DNA of 64,000 nucleotides from Phalacrocorax aristotelis (taxonomy: Eukaryota; Chordata; Aves; Suliformes; Phalacrocoracidae): positions 6,749,182-6,813,181 of the forward strand of contig NC_134288.1 in NCBI RefSeq assembly GCF_949628215.1, written 5' to 3'. The notes under the pieces were generated by a model. That model worked only from the letters and a program-made list of their open reading frames with translations, searched no databases and was not told where the DNA came from. The position numbers and the translations under genes were made by a program. Shown in pieces: positions 24,021 to 37,215 of this stretch. Each line of letters begins with the position of its first letter. Within the stretch, counting starts at the first letter, position 1.

Positions 24021-27000
24021 CGTGGCCAGTGCCACAAGGTGGTGCTCGGAGCTCTTGCTCCTGCTTTCCCCGCAGGCCGGCACTGCCGGGGCTCCCTCCA
24101 CCTGCTTAGGGATGTCTCCCGTGTCCCTCCTGGGACAGCAGAGAGACTTGGGTGGAGAGTCTTGGACACAGCATGATTTCCCTCTTGCTCTCTGCCTGTC
24201 TGGTTCTCCCCGTTAATGGTTCCCACCATGGCCCAGGGAAGGGCAAAACCTTCCGTGAGGCAATGCCCACGGCAAGGGAGCGTGCCGGTCTGTAGGGTGA
24301 TAGTACTTCAGCAAGGGCCTCTGCTGCACCCCACCACGTAACGGCACCCATCCTGGTAGATCCCACCTCTACCACCCTTCATGGCAGATGCCCTGCTGGG
24401 CCTGGGGAGATGCACTCACACGGATACGGCCTCTGCAGACTGGCACAGCCCTTGTGCAATCACACTGCTGACGTGTCCAGGTCGGGCCTCTCTTATTGGT
24501 AGCTGTTCTGCTACAAGCATGGAGGTATCTCCATGTTTTCATGCAGCAGCTGAATCCCTTCATTCTGCGGCTGTAACAGGGTTAGAAACCTATTCACCAC
24601 CTTGCTACAAGCGTGACCCTGGCGGATCCAAATGAATCTGAGTGAAAACAAGGCTAGAGAAGTTCTCTGGAGTTGTGTTGCTCATCCTGCCCTGCAGCAG
24701 GAATCAGCTGCCTGGTCCACAGTCCTGACAACTTGTTATCCAACCTGCTACCAAAGTGCCATTTCCCAGCCTCCCTCAGCATCAGTTCTGTCACTTCACT
24801 GGCTTTATCAGTAGGATAAGTCTTTGGACCATGTGGATCCATCAGGCCTCGGTGTTGGAGAAAGACAGCAGGCAGCTGAATAGCAAAAGGTGGGTCGGGG
24901 AGCGGTGGAGCCCCACATTAAACATGTCCAGGAGCACCCATCTACCGCTGCACTGCAAAAGAAAATGTGGGAAATTGTAGCCCAGGTTTTTGGCTTTGTT
25001 TTTTTTTCCCCCCTAATTAGAAAGTTTGAGAGTTCCCCATGGCAGAGGGTCGGTCAGTATTGGGCTCTGGTTCTGAAAGGGACTGGAAGCAGGAAACTTG
25101 AGCTCAGCTCATCTTGCTGGCCTCCTGAGCAGCTGATTTAAGCAATGTTTGAAAAACAAAGCATCTGTAGTCACGGCTGAGCGGCTCGGCCCTGTTCTGC
25201 AAACGGGGCATTTCAGACTGAACCGTGGCATGCTTTTGACAGGCATATGCCTAATGATGGGGCAACTCGTGGCTGCAGGGGATGGGGGATTCAGTTAACA
25301 CTGGAACGGAGCAGGAATGGTTTGAGTGGATCATTTGTACCTAGGGCATCGATTTTCAAAGGAAATTATAGCAAGTGTTAGGTGTTCAAAGCCCCTTGCA
25401 GCAGATTTCAATATCAGGCTTCATTAGACTCTGCAAATACCTTCTTATGTGATGAAAATTCATGGGTTTTTTTGAAGTTAAATCTCATACCCTTTAACAT
25501 CAGTGCTTACCTCTTTGCTGGGGTGGGGGAGAACAGTGTTTAAAAAAAAAAACAACAACAAAAAGTCCTGCTAAATGCACCTCGGTTCCTGCTGAGTTTT
25601 GACCCAAACAACGGCCGGACTTCAGGTGGGGTTGGAGTGAAACCAGAGTCCCTGTCCAGTCTGTGCTGGGGAAAAGGGGAAATGGCATCTACCAAATTCA
25701 GTCCTCCTGTGGCCAGAGCCTGGATTAACCAAACACTGCCTGGAAGCAGGCAGTGCTCCCTGCAAAATGATGACTCGAGTGATGTTTGCAAGGGAGTTCA
25801 GATGAAACTTAGTGAGGTTTTTGGAAGAATGATTGCCGCCAATAACACCATAGGCAAGATTTCAGAACAAAGGCTTTTTCTCATGAGTTAGCAAAAGCAA
25901 TGCTAGCTATTCACGATTTATGCCTCCCTCATAAATTACATTTTTAAGACGAGGATTCTGTGTCATCAGAAAAGATACATTTTATTTTTATATAGCATCT
26001 TTAACACACACTTAAGGAGAATGATGGTGTTGTCAGGGGCCTGGGGTGATGGGGAGGATTTTTTTTTTTTAACCCAGAAGGTTTTCAGCCTGTGAACTGG
26101 GGAGTTACGGCAGTCACCAGCTGACAGATTTAGGGGAGGAAGCAGAGATCAAAGTGAGGGGCACAGTGCACAGAGATCATTCATGTGTGGGAAGAGGCTC
26201 CCACGGGAAAGCCGTGGCAGATCTGGCCCCTGGAGATGTCAGGTCCCACACGTGGATCAGAAGAGCCCTTTCCACCGTGTCTGCTCCTTCCCTAGCCCCT
26301 CACTTGGCTATAGCTGGAAAGACCTCCAGGGTTCAAGCCGTGTTAGGGTACCTGTTGCTGTATCTCCATGGGATTGTCACATTGGCACTGACAGGTCCTG
26401 CCTCGAGGTGGGACGATACGGTCATTAAATGTGCCACCGTGAATCGCTCAAGTCTGACCTTGGTCCATCCAGGACTCTGGTCCATCTCCACAGCGGCTCT
26501 TTGAGCTCTCCAGGTCTTGGGTTGCTGGGTTGTGTAAGAACTGCACCTTCTGTGGGTTTACAGGTTCTTAAAACTTTTTTCGGTGACGGGGTGCATCCTA
26601 GGGGCTCAGAAATTGCAAATAGGCCTTTTGAAAATGAGAGTGCATAAGAAAGCTGCAACGCTAGCCTCACGATGCAATCACTGGGAATCTGTACCAATGC
26701 AGTCCAAGCCTTTCTCTTCCCCAGAGTTTCCAGGAGGAGTTGAAAAAGAGAGGAATTCATCCAGTAAAGACGTATTCATTCAGTAGCTATGTTTTCCTCC
26801 CATTTCTCTCAGATATTGTCCATAGCAGCTGGCACGTGGCTTATTGTAGCTATGAGGGGGGTTGGTCGCTGGTTACCAGTCCCTGAGTGCATGTAGCTAT
26901 GACTCTTGCATGATGTTTTCTCCCGGGGTAATGAGCTGCCCGAGATCACTGCCTTTCACTCCAGAGTCTGCAGGGAAGCAGCTGGGACAGGCAGTGACAT

Positions 27001-27411
27001 AGTGCCAGGGTAAGCGTTGGTGCGGGTCACCCTGCAGCTTCCCTGGGACACCCCAGGCAGCAGATGGGTGTCCCTCTCTCTCCTTTGGCCTTTTCCTTCC
27101 TCCCAAGGGGCTGAACCTCCCCTCCTGTGCACTGCTTTGCCTCTCTCCGGCAAAGCAGAGAGCAGCCCCGCTGCAGCCCGAGTCCCAATGGCTCTACATC
27201 TCCCTTCCCAAAAGAACTTTTGCAAGCCAGATTTGCAGAGATTTGTTTTTATAAACTTTTTCTGCCTGTGCCGCAGGTTAAAGAGCTCTGAGAGGGAAGG
27301 AGGGGAGAATGCTGCATTGGGTCATCTCCATGGGAACATCGTAGGAAGATTGATACGTGCCCCGAGAGGCAGGTGCAGTTATTAGCATGTTCCAGATCCT
27401 TTCCTGCAGCC

Positions 27412-27427
27412 TTTTTTTTTTTTTTTT
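27412..27427. repeat. homopolymer T16
   Basis: This is an uninterrupted run of 16 T. It may be slippage, or the tail of an old minus-strand retroposon that I cannot recognise. Confidence 0.95.
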
Positions 27428-27915
27428 CATTTCCCCACTGAGGCAGAAGAAATAGAGTGTTTTCAAGAAGGAAGGAATACAAACATCTGAAATAATGCAC
27501 CACTGCAACTCTCAGCTCTTTCCAACATTGAGTCTCTGTTACCTGCCACAAGCACGCTCTTGCCACGGCAGCGCTGCGAGAGCTCTGGCAGCCATCAAAA
27601 CCAGAGGGAGCCAGGCTGGTTTGCCCAGGAGAGGACAACCCTGCTGGCATGCTGAGGTGGTACCAGCCGTTGTCAGCCGGATGCAGAGCAACTGTGCTTG
27701 GCAAGGCATGGGGAAGGAGAATGGCTGGAGCTGCACTTTTTCTGGTGGTCATGACCACTTGGTGCAATGGGTGTCTTCTCCTCTGCTCGCTGCCCCACCA
27801 GTCCACATCTTTCCACATCACAGCATCGTCTGAGGCAGTGAGATGGACTCCAGCTCAGTTTGGTGAGCTAAGCATAGTTCTGAGCACTCAGACCTTTCTG
27901 GTGTGGCGTTAACTT

Positions 27916-27965
27916 GGAGAGTCAGAGGAAGCCAGCTCACCTCTGCATGCCTCAGTTTCCTCCCA
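27916..27965 (-). repeat. old MIR/L2-like fragment, minus strand
   Basis: CTCACCTCTGCATGCCTCAG followed by TTTCCTC is the reverse-strand MIR signature (ACCTCTCTGTGCCTCAGTTTCCTC). Only about 50 bp is recognisable. Confidence 0.5.
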
Positions 27966-28734
27966 AAGCCCTGCTCTCCCTGGCCAGCACTGGGGACTGC
28001 CAAGAGCCTTCACATGTGCTAACCATTTTCAAGAGTGATGGTGGGCTGAAGACAAGCCCTTCAGTCTTGCTGGAGCCAAGAATGAGAGACCAGATGGTGC
28101 ATGACCTGACAAAGCCCTCTGTGATCTTCTGTTTGTTATTCTCCTACAAGCACATTGCCCTGGGAAAAATCCAAGGGTTGGTTTCCAGGACCCAGACTCT
28201 TTTCATGTGTAATAACAACTGCACCTACTCTGGCCACACGCGTTGCTCACATGAGGCCCTCTTGCTGCTGCAAGAACGTTTTTGGGTGCAGTGGGCTGGT
28301 GAGGTCTCCTGGAAAACCAAGCTTTAGCTCAGCATTCAGCTCCTCTGGGGCACAGCTGCAGTCATCCTCCTGTCCCATGCCTGTAGAGCACCTAACAAGA
28401 AAGAGTCCCATCCATGACAGTCCTCCCATGGGCGTTACTCCAAAATCACTAGCAATTTTTAAAATAGAAATCTCTGGTCTGGGCTATGTAGTAATTAATC
28501 ATTAATAAATCATAACACTCAAGAGGAACTTTAATGTTGTAAAGCTGATTTTAAGAGCTTGTTTAAGTGGACCTGAGAGCAGAAGTGGATCTGTAACACA
28601 CTCCTCAGGCGAGCGTGTCTGCATCCCTTCCAAGCCCAATTGATTTCTGTTGGGCAATGGAATTTGGATGGCCAGTCTCTGCAGGGAGGGAGATCGGTTT
28701 CAGTATCTGTATGTGCAGCACGGTCACGATTGGA

Positions 28735-28860
28735 AAAGATCAAGGCGCGCATTTGCAATAATAACAATAATAATTATGTCCCCAGAGTGACATTTCAAAT
28801 GCAAATGAAAAGAATAAAAATATCAGTTCCTGTTATAACTTTGTTGCTGCTGTAACTGAA
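28735..28860. promoter_or_regulatory. candidate enhancer-like block with an exact octamer
   Basis: AAGGCGCGCATTTGCAATAA and a (AAT)n-like stretch precede an exact ATGCAAAT octamer at 28799-28806, then GAATAAAAATATCAG. POU-type sites occur on both strands within 60 bp. Function is inferred. Confidence 0.25.
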
Positions 28861-31800
28861 TCCAAGTGAAGACTTGAAGCTGGCCTCTCTGCCTGCCTGG
28901 CAGCAGAGCTGAGATTTTCTGTTTATTTTCATTCCTAGCCCGAGCGGACGAGGACTCAGCCTCAAGCTGAGAAACAAGGCGAGGAGCTGGGGCTGTAAAG
29001 ACAGTCTTATGGTGGCCCTTACCAGATGTTAATCCAGTATCAGGCATGCAAAGTGAAGGGTGGCAGCAGCTATGTACGGTGTGACTAATATTTAACCCAC
29101 CACCCCGGGAGTTCAGCAGAGCCCTGTAATGAGCCCATGAACCTGCCCTGCCTGGGGACCATCTCTGCTCTCAGGGCTCTGCCAGGCGTGATGTGCTCCC
29201 CTTCCCTTCTGCCACCAGCACTGGGATGGGAAACCCTTGTGGCGTGGACCCAGCAGCAACGATTGCTTGCACTTTTTATTTTAGTCAGCCTTAACAGCTG
29301 TTGTCTGCCTGCAATATCCGACTGCATCCCTTCTCTCCCCCTGCATTAATAGACACAACTTCCTTACCTTCCCTTCAAAGACACGACGGTGTTAGGTGTT
29401 TGCTGGTGTGTTTTGTTGCCTTTGCACAAATGCACATAGGTATATGTAACTATTGAGGGTATCTTTTCATCTGCAATTACAATATCATTCTGTTTAATTT
29501 TTCAGTTGGGAACTTTGTGCACAGTTTGTGTGTATCCTTGGAAGAGAGAGGGACTGAGGCGTGGTGATTTGGGCTGGTTTGAGCCCAGAGCCGCGGGGTT
29601 GCCTTCATCCTGTACACAAGGCAATCCCCCACGCACAGCCCCGCTCCTTGGTCACACGGTGAGTTTTCTGGAAATTCAGAAGCACATCTGTTAATCAGTT
29701 TATTAATTTCAAAAATAAGCCCTTTGATATTTATCACTCAGGATCAGAGTTTGGCTAACTGGGAGAAACTGGCAGCCAGGGAGCATAACCAGGATATATG
29801 GTCGCAGGGCACATGGAGGTAGCACTTATTTGGGCCACACTCCCACTAGCTTTTAAACCAAGACAGAGCTCTTAATCTGAAGACATTTATTTTTTTGCAG
29901 CAAAGAGATTGTCTGAGAGTGAAACTGATGATTTAAAAAACAAAGAGGAAAAAAAAAGGAATTGAAACTTCATAGGCCATTTTCAGCCACCAAGATGAAT
30001 GAAATGTAAAAAAATAAAACAGGTTGCAAGTTTTGAATTCTAAAAAAGATCATTCTGAAAGCATGAAAATCCAAGCAGGTGCTGTCAGCTCCAAGCACTG
30101 AGAAGGCAGGCTTTTCTACTGGCAAATAGTGGAAGATGTCAGCAGACGCACATGGGACAACGCGAGTCTGCTCATCCACAGGGCTCTTTAATTATCAGTG
30201 GAGACGTGTGACACATTAACGGTTTTGCTGTTACTCCTTATTCCTGGCTCCTAAGGCTGGAGGCTGCTGATGGAGCTGCTACGAGGGCAGATCAGACCTG
30301 CAACCCGCTACAAAAGGCTGCAGCAAAGACCAGCAGAAAAGAAGTTAATGCATCAAGAGGAGAAGGCAATCTGCAGCTCAGCCCCAAGGGCATCACCATC
30401 CAGTCTTCCAGCCTCTTGCTAGTGACTTTTGCTATGGTTTACCTCCACATGAAGTAGAGAGAGATGATCAGGGCGAGGGGCAACTGGGGCTATGAGGAAA
30501 GACAGCTTCACCAGCGTAACAGAACCTCAAGATTTCTACTCTCCAGGACCACTGCCCTCTCCCAAAGCTCCCCACACCAGTTCAAGATAGGCAGCCACAC
30601 ACAGTAATTTGGAAAGAAATCTGAGCTGCCCGTTTCAGGGTGTTCCCCTGAAAATCCACTTTCCACTGTGTAGTGCCATTGCAGGATGTGGGCAGGTGGG
30701 TGGAGGGCTGGGAGGGCAGGACCTGCTGAATGCTCTGGCCTCGGTGCACATCACTCATGGCTGACCCACGAGCCCGGTAGCATCCATAGCAAGAAGGAGC
30801 TGCTCCAGCACAGGTGATGGAGCGGAAGCACTTACCCAATGGCAGCAGGAGACAGCCAGGCTCAGGGGTCTCCGTTTCTACCCCACCTCCCCTTCAGCAA
30901 GTCCCAGCAAGTGATGAGGTGGTCCCAGGGAGCCGAGGATAGGTTGTGTCCTCAGCTGGGAGGCATGAGGCTGCAGCCCAGCAGCGGATTCAGTGTTTGA
31001 GGTACACTGCAACCCCTGACCACAAGCAAACTTACGTGTGCTGCTTGCCTTTCCCCAGGGTGGTTCCTATGATGGCAGGTTAATCATCCGCTGGGCACTA
31101 AAGGGGAAGTGAACGCAGCTCTGCTGCAGCAAGGGTCAGCTCACTTTCAGAGACAGAGCAGAAAAACTTTCAGAAAGATGCAGTTGGTGAGTGCTGAGCT
31201 GGCTCTGCAGTGAGGTCCCTGCACCGCCTGCCCAGACCTGGGCAGATGGGTGGTGGCAGCCAGGTCCCAAAGACACAGTGCTGAGCTCCAGCTGTTCAGC
31301 CCTGTGAGCCCACACAGAGGCCTCTCGCTGCAGAGCCGCTCTCCCTACCATGCTTCCGAGCACAACTGCCAGGACTTATGCAATCCAGATGTGTGCACAG
31401 GCCCATTCCTATCTATAAGCCTCCTTGTACCCAAAAGCTGATTGCAGCCAGATCCCTCCATCAGGCAGCAGCGCTAGGACCCAGGAAAGCCCCTTCCAGC
31501 ACGAAGCCCATGCTAATAGGAGACTGGAGGCCCCAGAGGTCACTGAACCAAGGGCCAAAGAGATTTCCAACCCACTGCACTTGTATTTGGGGCATCTCCT
31601 GCCTTTGTCAGTGACTGTGACCCTCAGCTGCTCCCAGGGCCAGGTCCCAGCCCATTGCCTGGCCATGGGCGTCCCCTGTCCCTGCCTAAGAATAGGGGTG
31701 TGTGATGGGACAGTGTTGTGGTGATGCTGGTACACTAAAAATGCAGCACCTGTCCTCTCTAGTTGACGTTCCCTGCTGGGACATACACGATTCATTCTAG

Positions 31801-31959
31801 TGGAATTATCCTAGTTAAAACAGGAGAAGATGTAAGAAAAACGGGCCAAAGCACCTTTTCGCCCACAGATTTGGGTTTGTGCTCAGGGGCCAGCAGAGAC
31901 CCCTTTCTGGCTGAAGCAGAAAACCCTTCCAGAGCCCTGCCCCTCTGGTCTCCTGTTCA

Positions 31960-32240
31960 TAACAATTTGGATTGGTGTTATTCAGCTGCATTATATTTAA
32001 ATTACCTGTTAAGCAATTGCCGCGCATGGTCTTAAGCAATGCGACCGTATCTGACTGCCCCGGGGGCGCCTGTATCGGCCTGTATGTGATGACGGCACTA
32101 ATGCTTTTTGCCCTGGTGACTACACAGACGCACAAACAGAGCAACTGGGGCTTTTAGAGGCTTTGCTAAAGTTTATTAGCTTTTATAATGGTCGTGAAAA
32201 TAATTGGATCTCAGACATGTGCCAGCAATTTGGTACAAAA
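31960..32240. promoter_or_regulatory. candidate conserved non-coding element with CpG cluster
   Basis: AT-rich words (CAATTTGGATTGG, TATATTTAAATTACC, TTATTAGCTTTTATAATGG, AAAATAATTGG) flank a compact CpG cluster (32020-32095: GCCGCGCATGG, GCGACCG, CCCCGGGGGCGCC, ATCGGCC, GACGGC). The GGGGGCGC word fits a CTCF core. An isolated CpG cluster inside AT-rich unique DNA is uncommon away from promoters. There are no splice-flanked open frames. Confidence 0.35.
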
Positions 32241-32821
32241 GAGCAAAAAAATTAGGCCAGATAAGGTATAAATCAGGAGTACCTCCAGAGCTGCTGGTGT
32301 GGTTTGAGCAGAGCAGGGTGAGCTGGTGCGGCAGCGTACAATGAGTGCTGGTGATGTGGTAGGGTTTGGGAAGGGTCCCGGAGTCCGTCTTTGATGCAGT
32401 CTCACAGTTCCCTGGCCCACCTCAGTGAGGAAGGGGATGATGCTGAAATGCCTGGGCTGGGTGCTGCTCCCAGGTGCACCCGGGGGTGATAGCTGCCCCA
32501 GTCCTCCAGCCTCATGTTGTGGGTGTCACACTACCATGGCAGCACGCTTAAATAGGTCCATTCAGGCAGTAAGGTCACTGCATGATGTCTGTGGGCACCG
32601 GCGGTTCTTGCCCCACTGTCTGCCCTGATCCTGTAAGCAGCCACAAGCTGGCTGCCAAGCTCTCTCTACCTGCTGGTGACTGCACTAGCCAGGACCCTCT
32701 CGTCTTGCTCAGCACCCATCCCTGCCCTGCCTCAGGGCCGCTGATGCTGGTGGCAGGCTTCTGCCCTGTACTAGCACTAGAACTTTTCCCTCTGTAGCAC
32801 TCCAAGGAGACCAGCATCACC

Positions 32822-32920
32822 CCCTTCCATTTTGCACATGGGGGAACTGAGGCCCAGAGGAGCTCACCCATGCAAGCCAGAAGAGCTTGCAGTCTCTGGG
32901 CTTTGTCCTGTGCACCAGCA
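32822..32920 (+). repeat. old MIR-like SINE fragment
   Basis: CCATTTTGCACATGGGGGAACTGAGGCCCAGAG aligns by eye with the MIR/L2-tail signature (CATTTTACAGATGGGGAAACTGAGGC). The following AGAGCTTGCAGTCTCTGGGCTTTG loosely continues the MIR order. It is heavily diverged, as expected of an ancient amniote SINE. Confidence 0.6.
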
Positions 32921-35900
32921 GAAGGGAGTTTTCCTGAACCCATTCCCTGCCGTGAGCTCTTCTGCCAGGCGTCCTCTTGGGGGGGAACAGGGGAAGGGGG
33001 CTGTTGGGGTGTGCTGACCCTGGGCAGGGGCTGGGTGAGCAGGCAGAGGCTTTGGGTGCTGCTGGGAGCTGCAGGTGGGCTGAGCCCTGCCATGAGCCGT
33101 GCAAGGAGCAGCCAACTAGGAGCTTTCAACCACAAAGCTGCCGATCCTCTTCCACCAGCTCCCTCCGTGCACACGTGCTCTCCTGCTCTCTACGCTGGCT
33201 CTGTCACAACAAAGCAGCCCCTGTTCCCTGCTCCGTCCCCAGCTCCTCCCCAAGCCCTGTTCTGGCCAGCACTGGATTTATGAATGAGTCCCCTGCTCTG
33301 GTGACAGTGGGCCCTGCCAGCCCAGGGTGGCTCACTCCAGGGATGAAGGCACAGCAGGATCCTGCCGCTGTCAGGAACTGAACGTGGCGGGGAAGGCAGG
33401 GCTTTGGGGTGCACAGCCTGCACCCTGCAAGGGCATGGTGCCGTGCTCCCCTCCCAGCCCCTTCTCATCCCCGTGCCCACTCACTGGGGACTATTATGGA
33501 TTATAACTCGCAAGCTGCCTGCGCCAGGTTGCCAGCTGGCATGGCTGCACGGGAACAGCTCGTGTGTCCTCGTGTCCTGGCACAGCAGCAAAGCCCACAT
33601 TGGTGCCGCTTCTCTCTGCTACATTGGGCTGGAAACTCCCACCATTGGCGGGCTTTCCGGGGAGACGGGCATCCCCGCAGCAGGGCTGGGACCTCGGGCA
33701 GGCTGGCAATGTGAACAGCTGGCCTGCAACCCATCTGCATCGCCATGTTCAGCGCTTTGTGTTTTTCCTACTGATTAGCACAATACAGATGAAGGATGGC
33801 CAATTTCAACACGCTTCATGCAAAATGAAGATACAGAGCTGGCAGAGGACTCGGCAGCATCACATGCTGATGGCACATCATGTAAAACCATGACAGCCCA
33901 TTTGTGTGCCCAAAGATCTGCCCGTACTCTGGGAAAACCCTTCCAGCACCTCTCTGAGCCAGGTCGGGGATCATCAACATCTGGTTACGCAGGCACTGAA
34001 CTCTCTTATGCTTGAAACACGTTATGCTGGAGTTGATTCCCAGCACCCCCAACCTCCCAGGAGCCAGGATTTCACCCTGTGCTTCCAGGCCATGCTGTTC
34101 CCTTCAGCTGAGCGGCTGCTCTGATCTCATCTGTCCCCTTCCATCTGTGTGCCCAGGTTTGGACCCTCTGAACCATAACAAACCTAGTTCTTACTGTGGC
34201 TTTGGATCAAGCATCATTGTCAGTAGCTGGCCAGGATATTTGTGTTGATTTCTTCTGCATCTAGGTTGCTCGGAGTGTGGCAATCAAAAATCAGTTCCCA
34301 GGACTGCAGGAGCTGTGGTCGTTGTGGGCAGCATGAATGGAGATTGCTGCTCCTTGGCATTTGGTGGCTGTGCAGTCCCATCTTCAGCTCTGCTCCTTCC
34401 CGACACATCCAGGAGGTCTTGGAAAAGGAAAGGGGGGGTGAGTAGCAACCAGAGATGGGTCTTAGCTCGGGGGTGACAAAGGAGTTGGTCCCACATGCCT
34501 TGGTGCCTGGAAGGAGACAGCTGTTGCCATGCGTCTCCATCCTCTCCTACCATTTTTCCTTCTCATATCTCCTCTACGATCTCTCTCTTTGCACCACCAG
34601 CTACTCACAGCATGGGCCGTGGACTTGCAGGACCTCTCACGTGTCCCTGGAGGAAAACGTGTGTCCCCAGCCTGTAGCTGCAGAAAGTCAGGAAGACCAA
34701 GAGCTGGACAAAAACACTACTGCTGTCTTCCTGCACCAGCTCCAGCCTCCAAAGAGACACTTTCCCATGGATCCTTCATATTTCAATTTATTTTTTAAGA
34801 CTGCTTCACATTCATGCTGTTCGGCTGTGATATGAGCTCTGCTTGGCTACAAGTCTGCTTTCATATAAACATACCAGCTACGCTAGCCATACAAAAAGAT
34901 GTTTAAACATAGATCCCATTCCTTCTACTTAGGGCTGGTTAAGCCTCTCTTTATAACTGCATCTGCACACCCTTATTTTATTAGAGTTAACATCACCACA
35001 CCTCCATGGTGAATTCAGAGGTGCACAATGCTGATGAAGGCCTTAGGAAGTTGTCTGCTCTCTGGGTCACAGCCTGCTGCCAGGTGATCTTGGGGCTACA
35101 CAGAAGAAACTCTCAGACACACCACGAGAGGCTGCCTGATTTGACAGCAGAAGCACTGATCCTGCACCCGGCTGCTCGTGCCTGTGCCCAGACCTGCTGC
35201 ACCCCCAGCTCCCCACGCAGGCACCAGGGTCCGCCTGCACAGAGCTTCTCGCAGATGACAGGAACGGTAGCAAAAAAAAAAAGCATCCTTATCAGCATCG
35301 GGCAGCAGGCCTTAGATTAAGTTAAACATCAATTTAGATAGCCGGTTACCCACATTTCTGTGCTTTCTCCGTAGCATCTGAGCTCTCTAAAGCCATGACA
35401 ACTTTTGTCTGTCTCTCTATATATAGACATAGGTGTAGATGGTACTGACCCAAGACTAGATCTGTTGGACAATCCTTTCGCTAGTTATGGTCTATGCTGT
35501 TCTGCCTTGCTCCATCTTGCACAACCAGATGTGGATATGTTGGTGATCAGGGTCCAGAGGTTACCGCCGTAAGAAGTTTCTCTCACACCTTTTCTTGGCC
35601 ACCTTGACACAGGGGGTGCTGCACCTTCCCTCTTCACACCCACCCTATTCTCTAGTTTGGTCCAGAAAGATATCTGTGTTAAAGGAAAAACCTTTTTTAT
35701 TATTATTATTTTTAAGGCAGCAGTTTGTTTTTCTGATCTAAAGATGTAATTTCCCAGTAGTTTAAGCCTCCCTTAGCACGGAGGTGTGCTCACATAAGGT
35801 CTAATCACTGATCTAATTAAATTGATTTGCTACTGTGTTAAATCAGTGCAGCTGTATTGAGCAGATCAGGTCTAAGTTTCTATTCCACCTCATCACAAAA

Positions 35901-37129
35901 GATGATAATAAAGAACACCTTCAAGACATCAGGGCTGAGAATTCAAACAGAAAGTTACATTTGTTATTTTAAATCCAGTCTCATTATTTCTGGGATGGGG
36001 ATTTTTGAAAGGGGCTACGAAATCCTTGGCATTGGCAATATTAATCTTGCATTTTATGAAGACTTCTATAGGACACACAAATATTTATTAATGTTCCAGA
36101 AGGGTGTAGGGGTTTACAAATCTGAAGCCATTGAAGGTGACAACTCTTTTTTAAAAATAAGGAAAAAAGCAAGCTAAAAACCCCCTCATTATTTTTAAAA
36201 TAAGTTCCACAATTATTTTTATTTATTATTTGAGATTGATTATTGTTTCCTTATAAAGTATCTTCATTACTTCCTCCCTGACAAAATTACTTTAAAGTAG
36301 GTACTTCTACTTGAGGTTTTGGTGGATTTCCTGATCAGGGGTTCACGCTTAGGCCTTTGTAACTCTGTTACAATACTAACATTGCAAGTTATTTTAGGAA
36401 AGATTTATGTTCCAGCTAAAACCATGATAAATAAATTTTAAACCAGCAATATAGACATTTTTATACTGACCTGTCTAGTTTGATAAAATGTACAAATTTG
36501 GTCAGATTCACTTCAACAGTGGCCCTTTAAACTCTGATTTACAGAGTCAATTAATAAGCTGAAATAGCAGCTTGTTGGATTTTCAGATGCAGCAGCCTTG
36601 GCCTGATAGCAGGCCAGTACTAGGCTTAGACACAAGTGTCTCCCAAAAACCTCTCCAGCCTGACACGACACTGCATGCGGGCATTGCATCCCACTGCAAC
36701 ATCGCAGTCGTGATTGGTACCCACGGGTGCAAGTGCTGCTGGCTTATAGGTTTGCTCTGTGGGTGAACCATGGCAGTCCTGCCCTGAGTGAACAACCCAC
36801 GCACACCCTGTACTTGCCTCTGCCAATGGTGTGCTGCATCTTGATATCAAACCAAGTATTTGCACCCAGGCTGGACCCAAGCAAGCACGGTCTGATGGGC
36901 TGCTCCTGGACTGTGAGGGGTGCTAAGGTCTAACCAATCTCCAGGGGGAAGGCAGTCCTTAGCAAACCCAGCCTTTAGCTGCCTCTGCTCTGTAATAGCA
37001 CTATTCATCAGGCTGGTGAGCTTAGACCTGAAAATGCCATGCCTCCTTTGAATTATTCTTACCTGATCAGCAGGGGGGTCCCACACCTGCATTTCTCACC
37101 CCATCACCTGTGCTGGGAGGAACCACGAG

Positions 37130-37215
37130 CCTCATTTGCCAGATGATGAGTTGAAGCACAGAGAGGCTAAAAGTGGGCTAACCTGTCCTCAGTGTAGAGG
37201 GTTTGCAACACCAAA
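37130..37215 (+). repeat. old MIR-like SINE fragment
   Basis: CTCATTTGCCAGATGATGAG followed by TTGAAGCACAGAGAGGCTAA is a recognisable relative of the MIR core (CATTTTACAGATGAGGAAAC, then TGAGGCACAGAGAGGTTAA). It is diverged and truncated. Confidence 0.6.

Larger units (their letters stand above)
24021..31959. other. intergenic DNA, no gene recognised
   Basis: After the minisatellite, GC stays moderate to high to about 28.4 kb, then alternates. A 190-codon minus-strand frame at 27249-27821 runs through the T16 tract as poly-Lys and is not convincing. A MIR-middle-like patch near 26935-26995 is too weak to call. No exon is recognised. Confidence 0.65.

Noticed and set aside
23420-24229. Long open frames on both strands over the minisatellite (up to 269 codons)
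   Set aside because: Several frames on both strands are open at once, and the 80-bp period rotates the reading frame, so the same DNA is read as different peptides in successive units; this is not how a coding repeat behaves.
26935-26995. Possible additional MIR fragment
   Set aside because: Only the words GCTGCCCGAGATCACTGC and GCAGCTGGGACAG resemble MIR; too weak to call by eye.
27249-27821. 190-codon minus-strand open frame
   Set aside because: It reads through the T16 tract as poly-Lys and shows no family resemblance or gene context.
32575-33174. 199-codon minus-strand open frame
   Set aside because: GC-rich stretch with overlapping frames on both strands and an embedded MIR-like relic; no domain.
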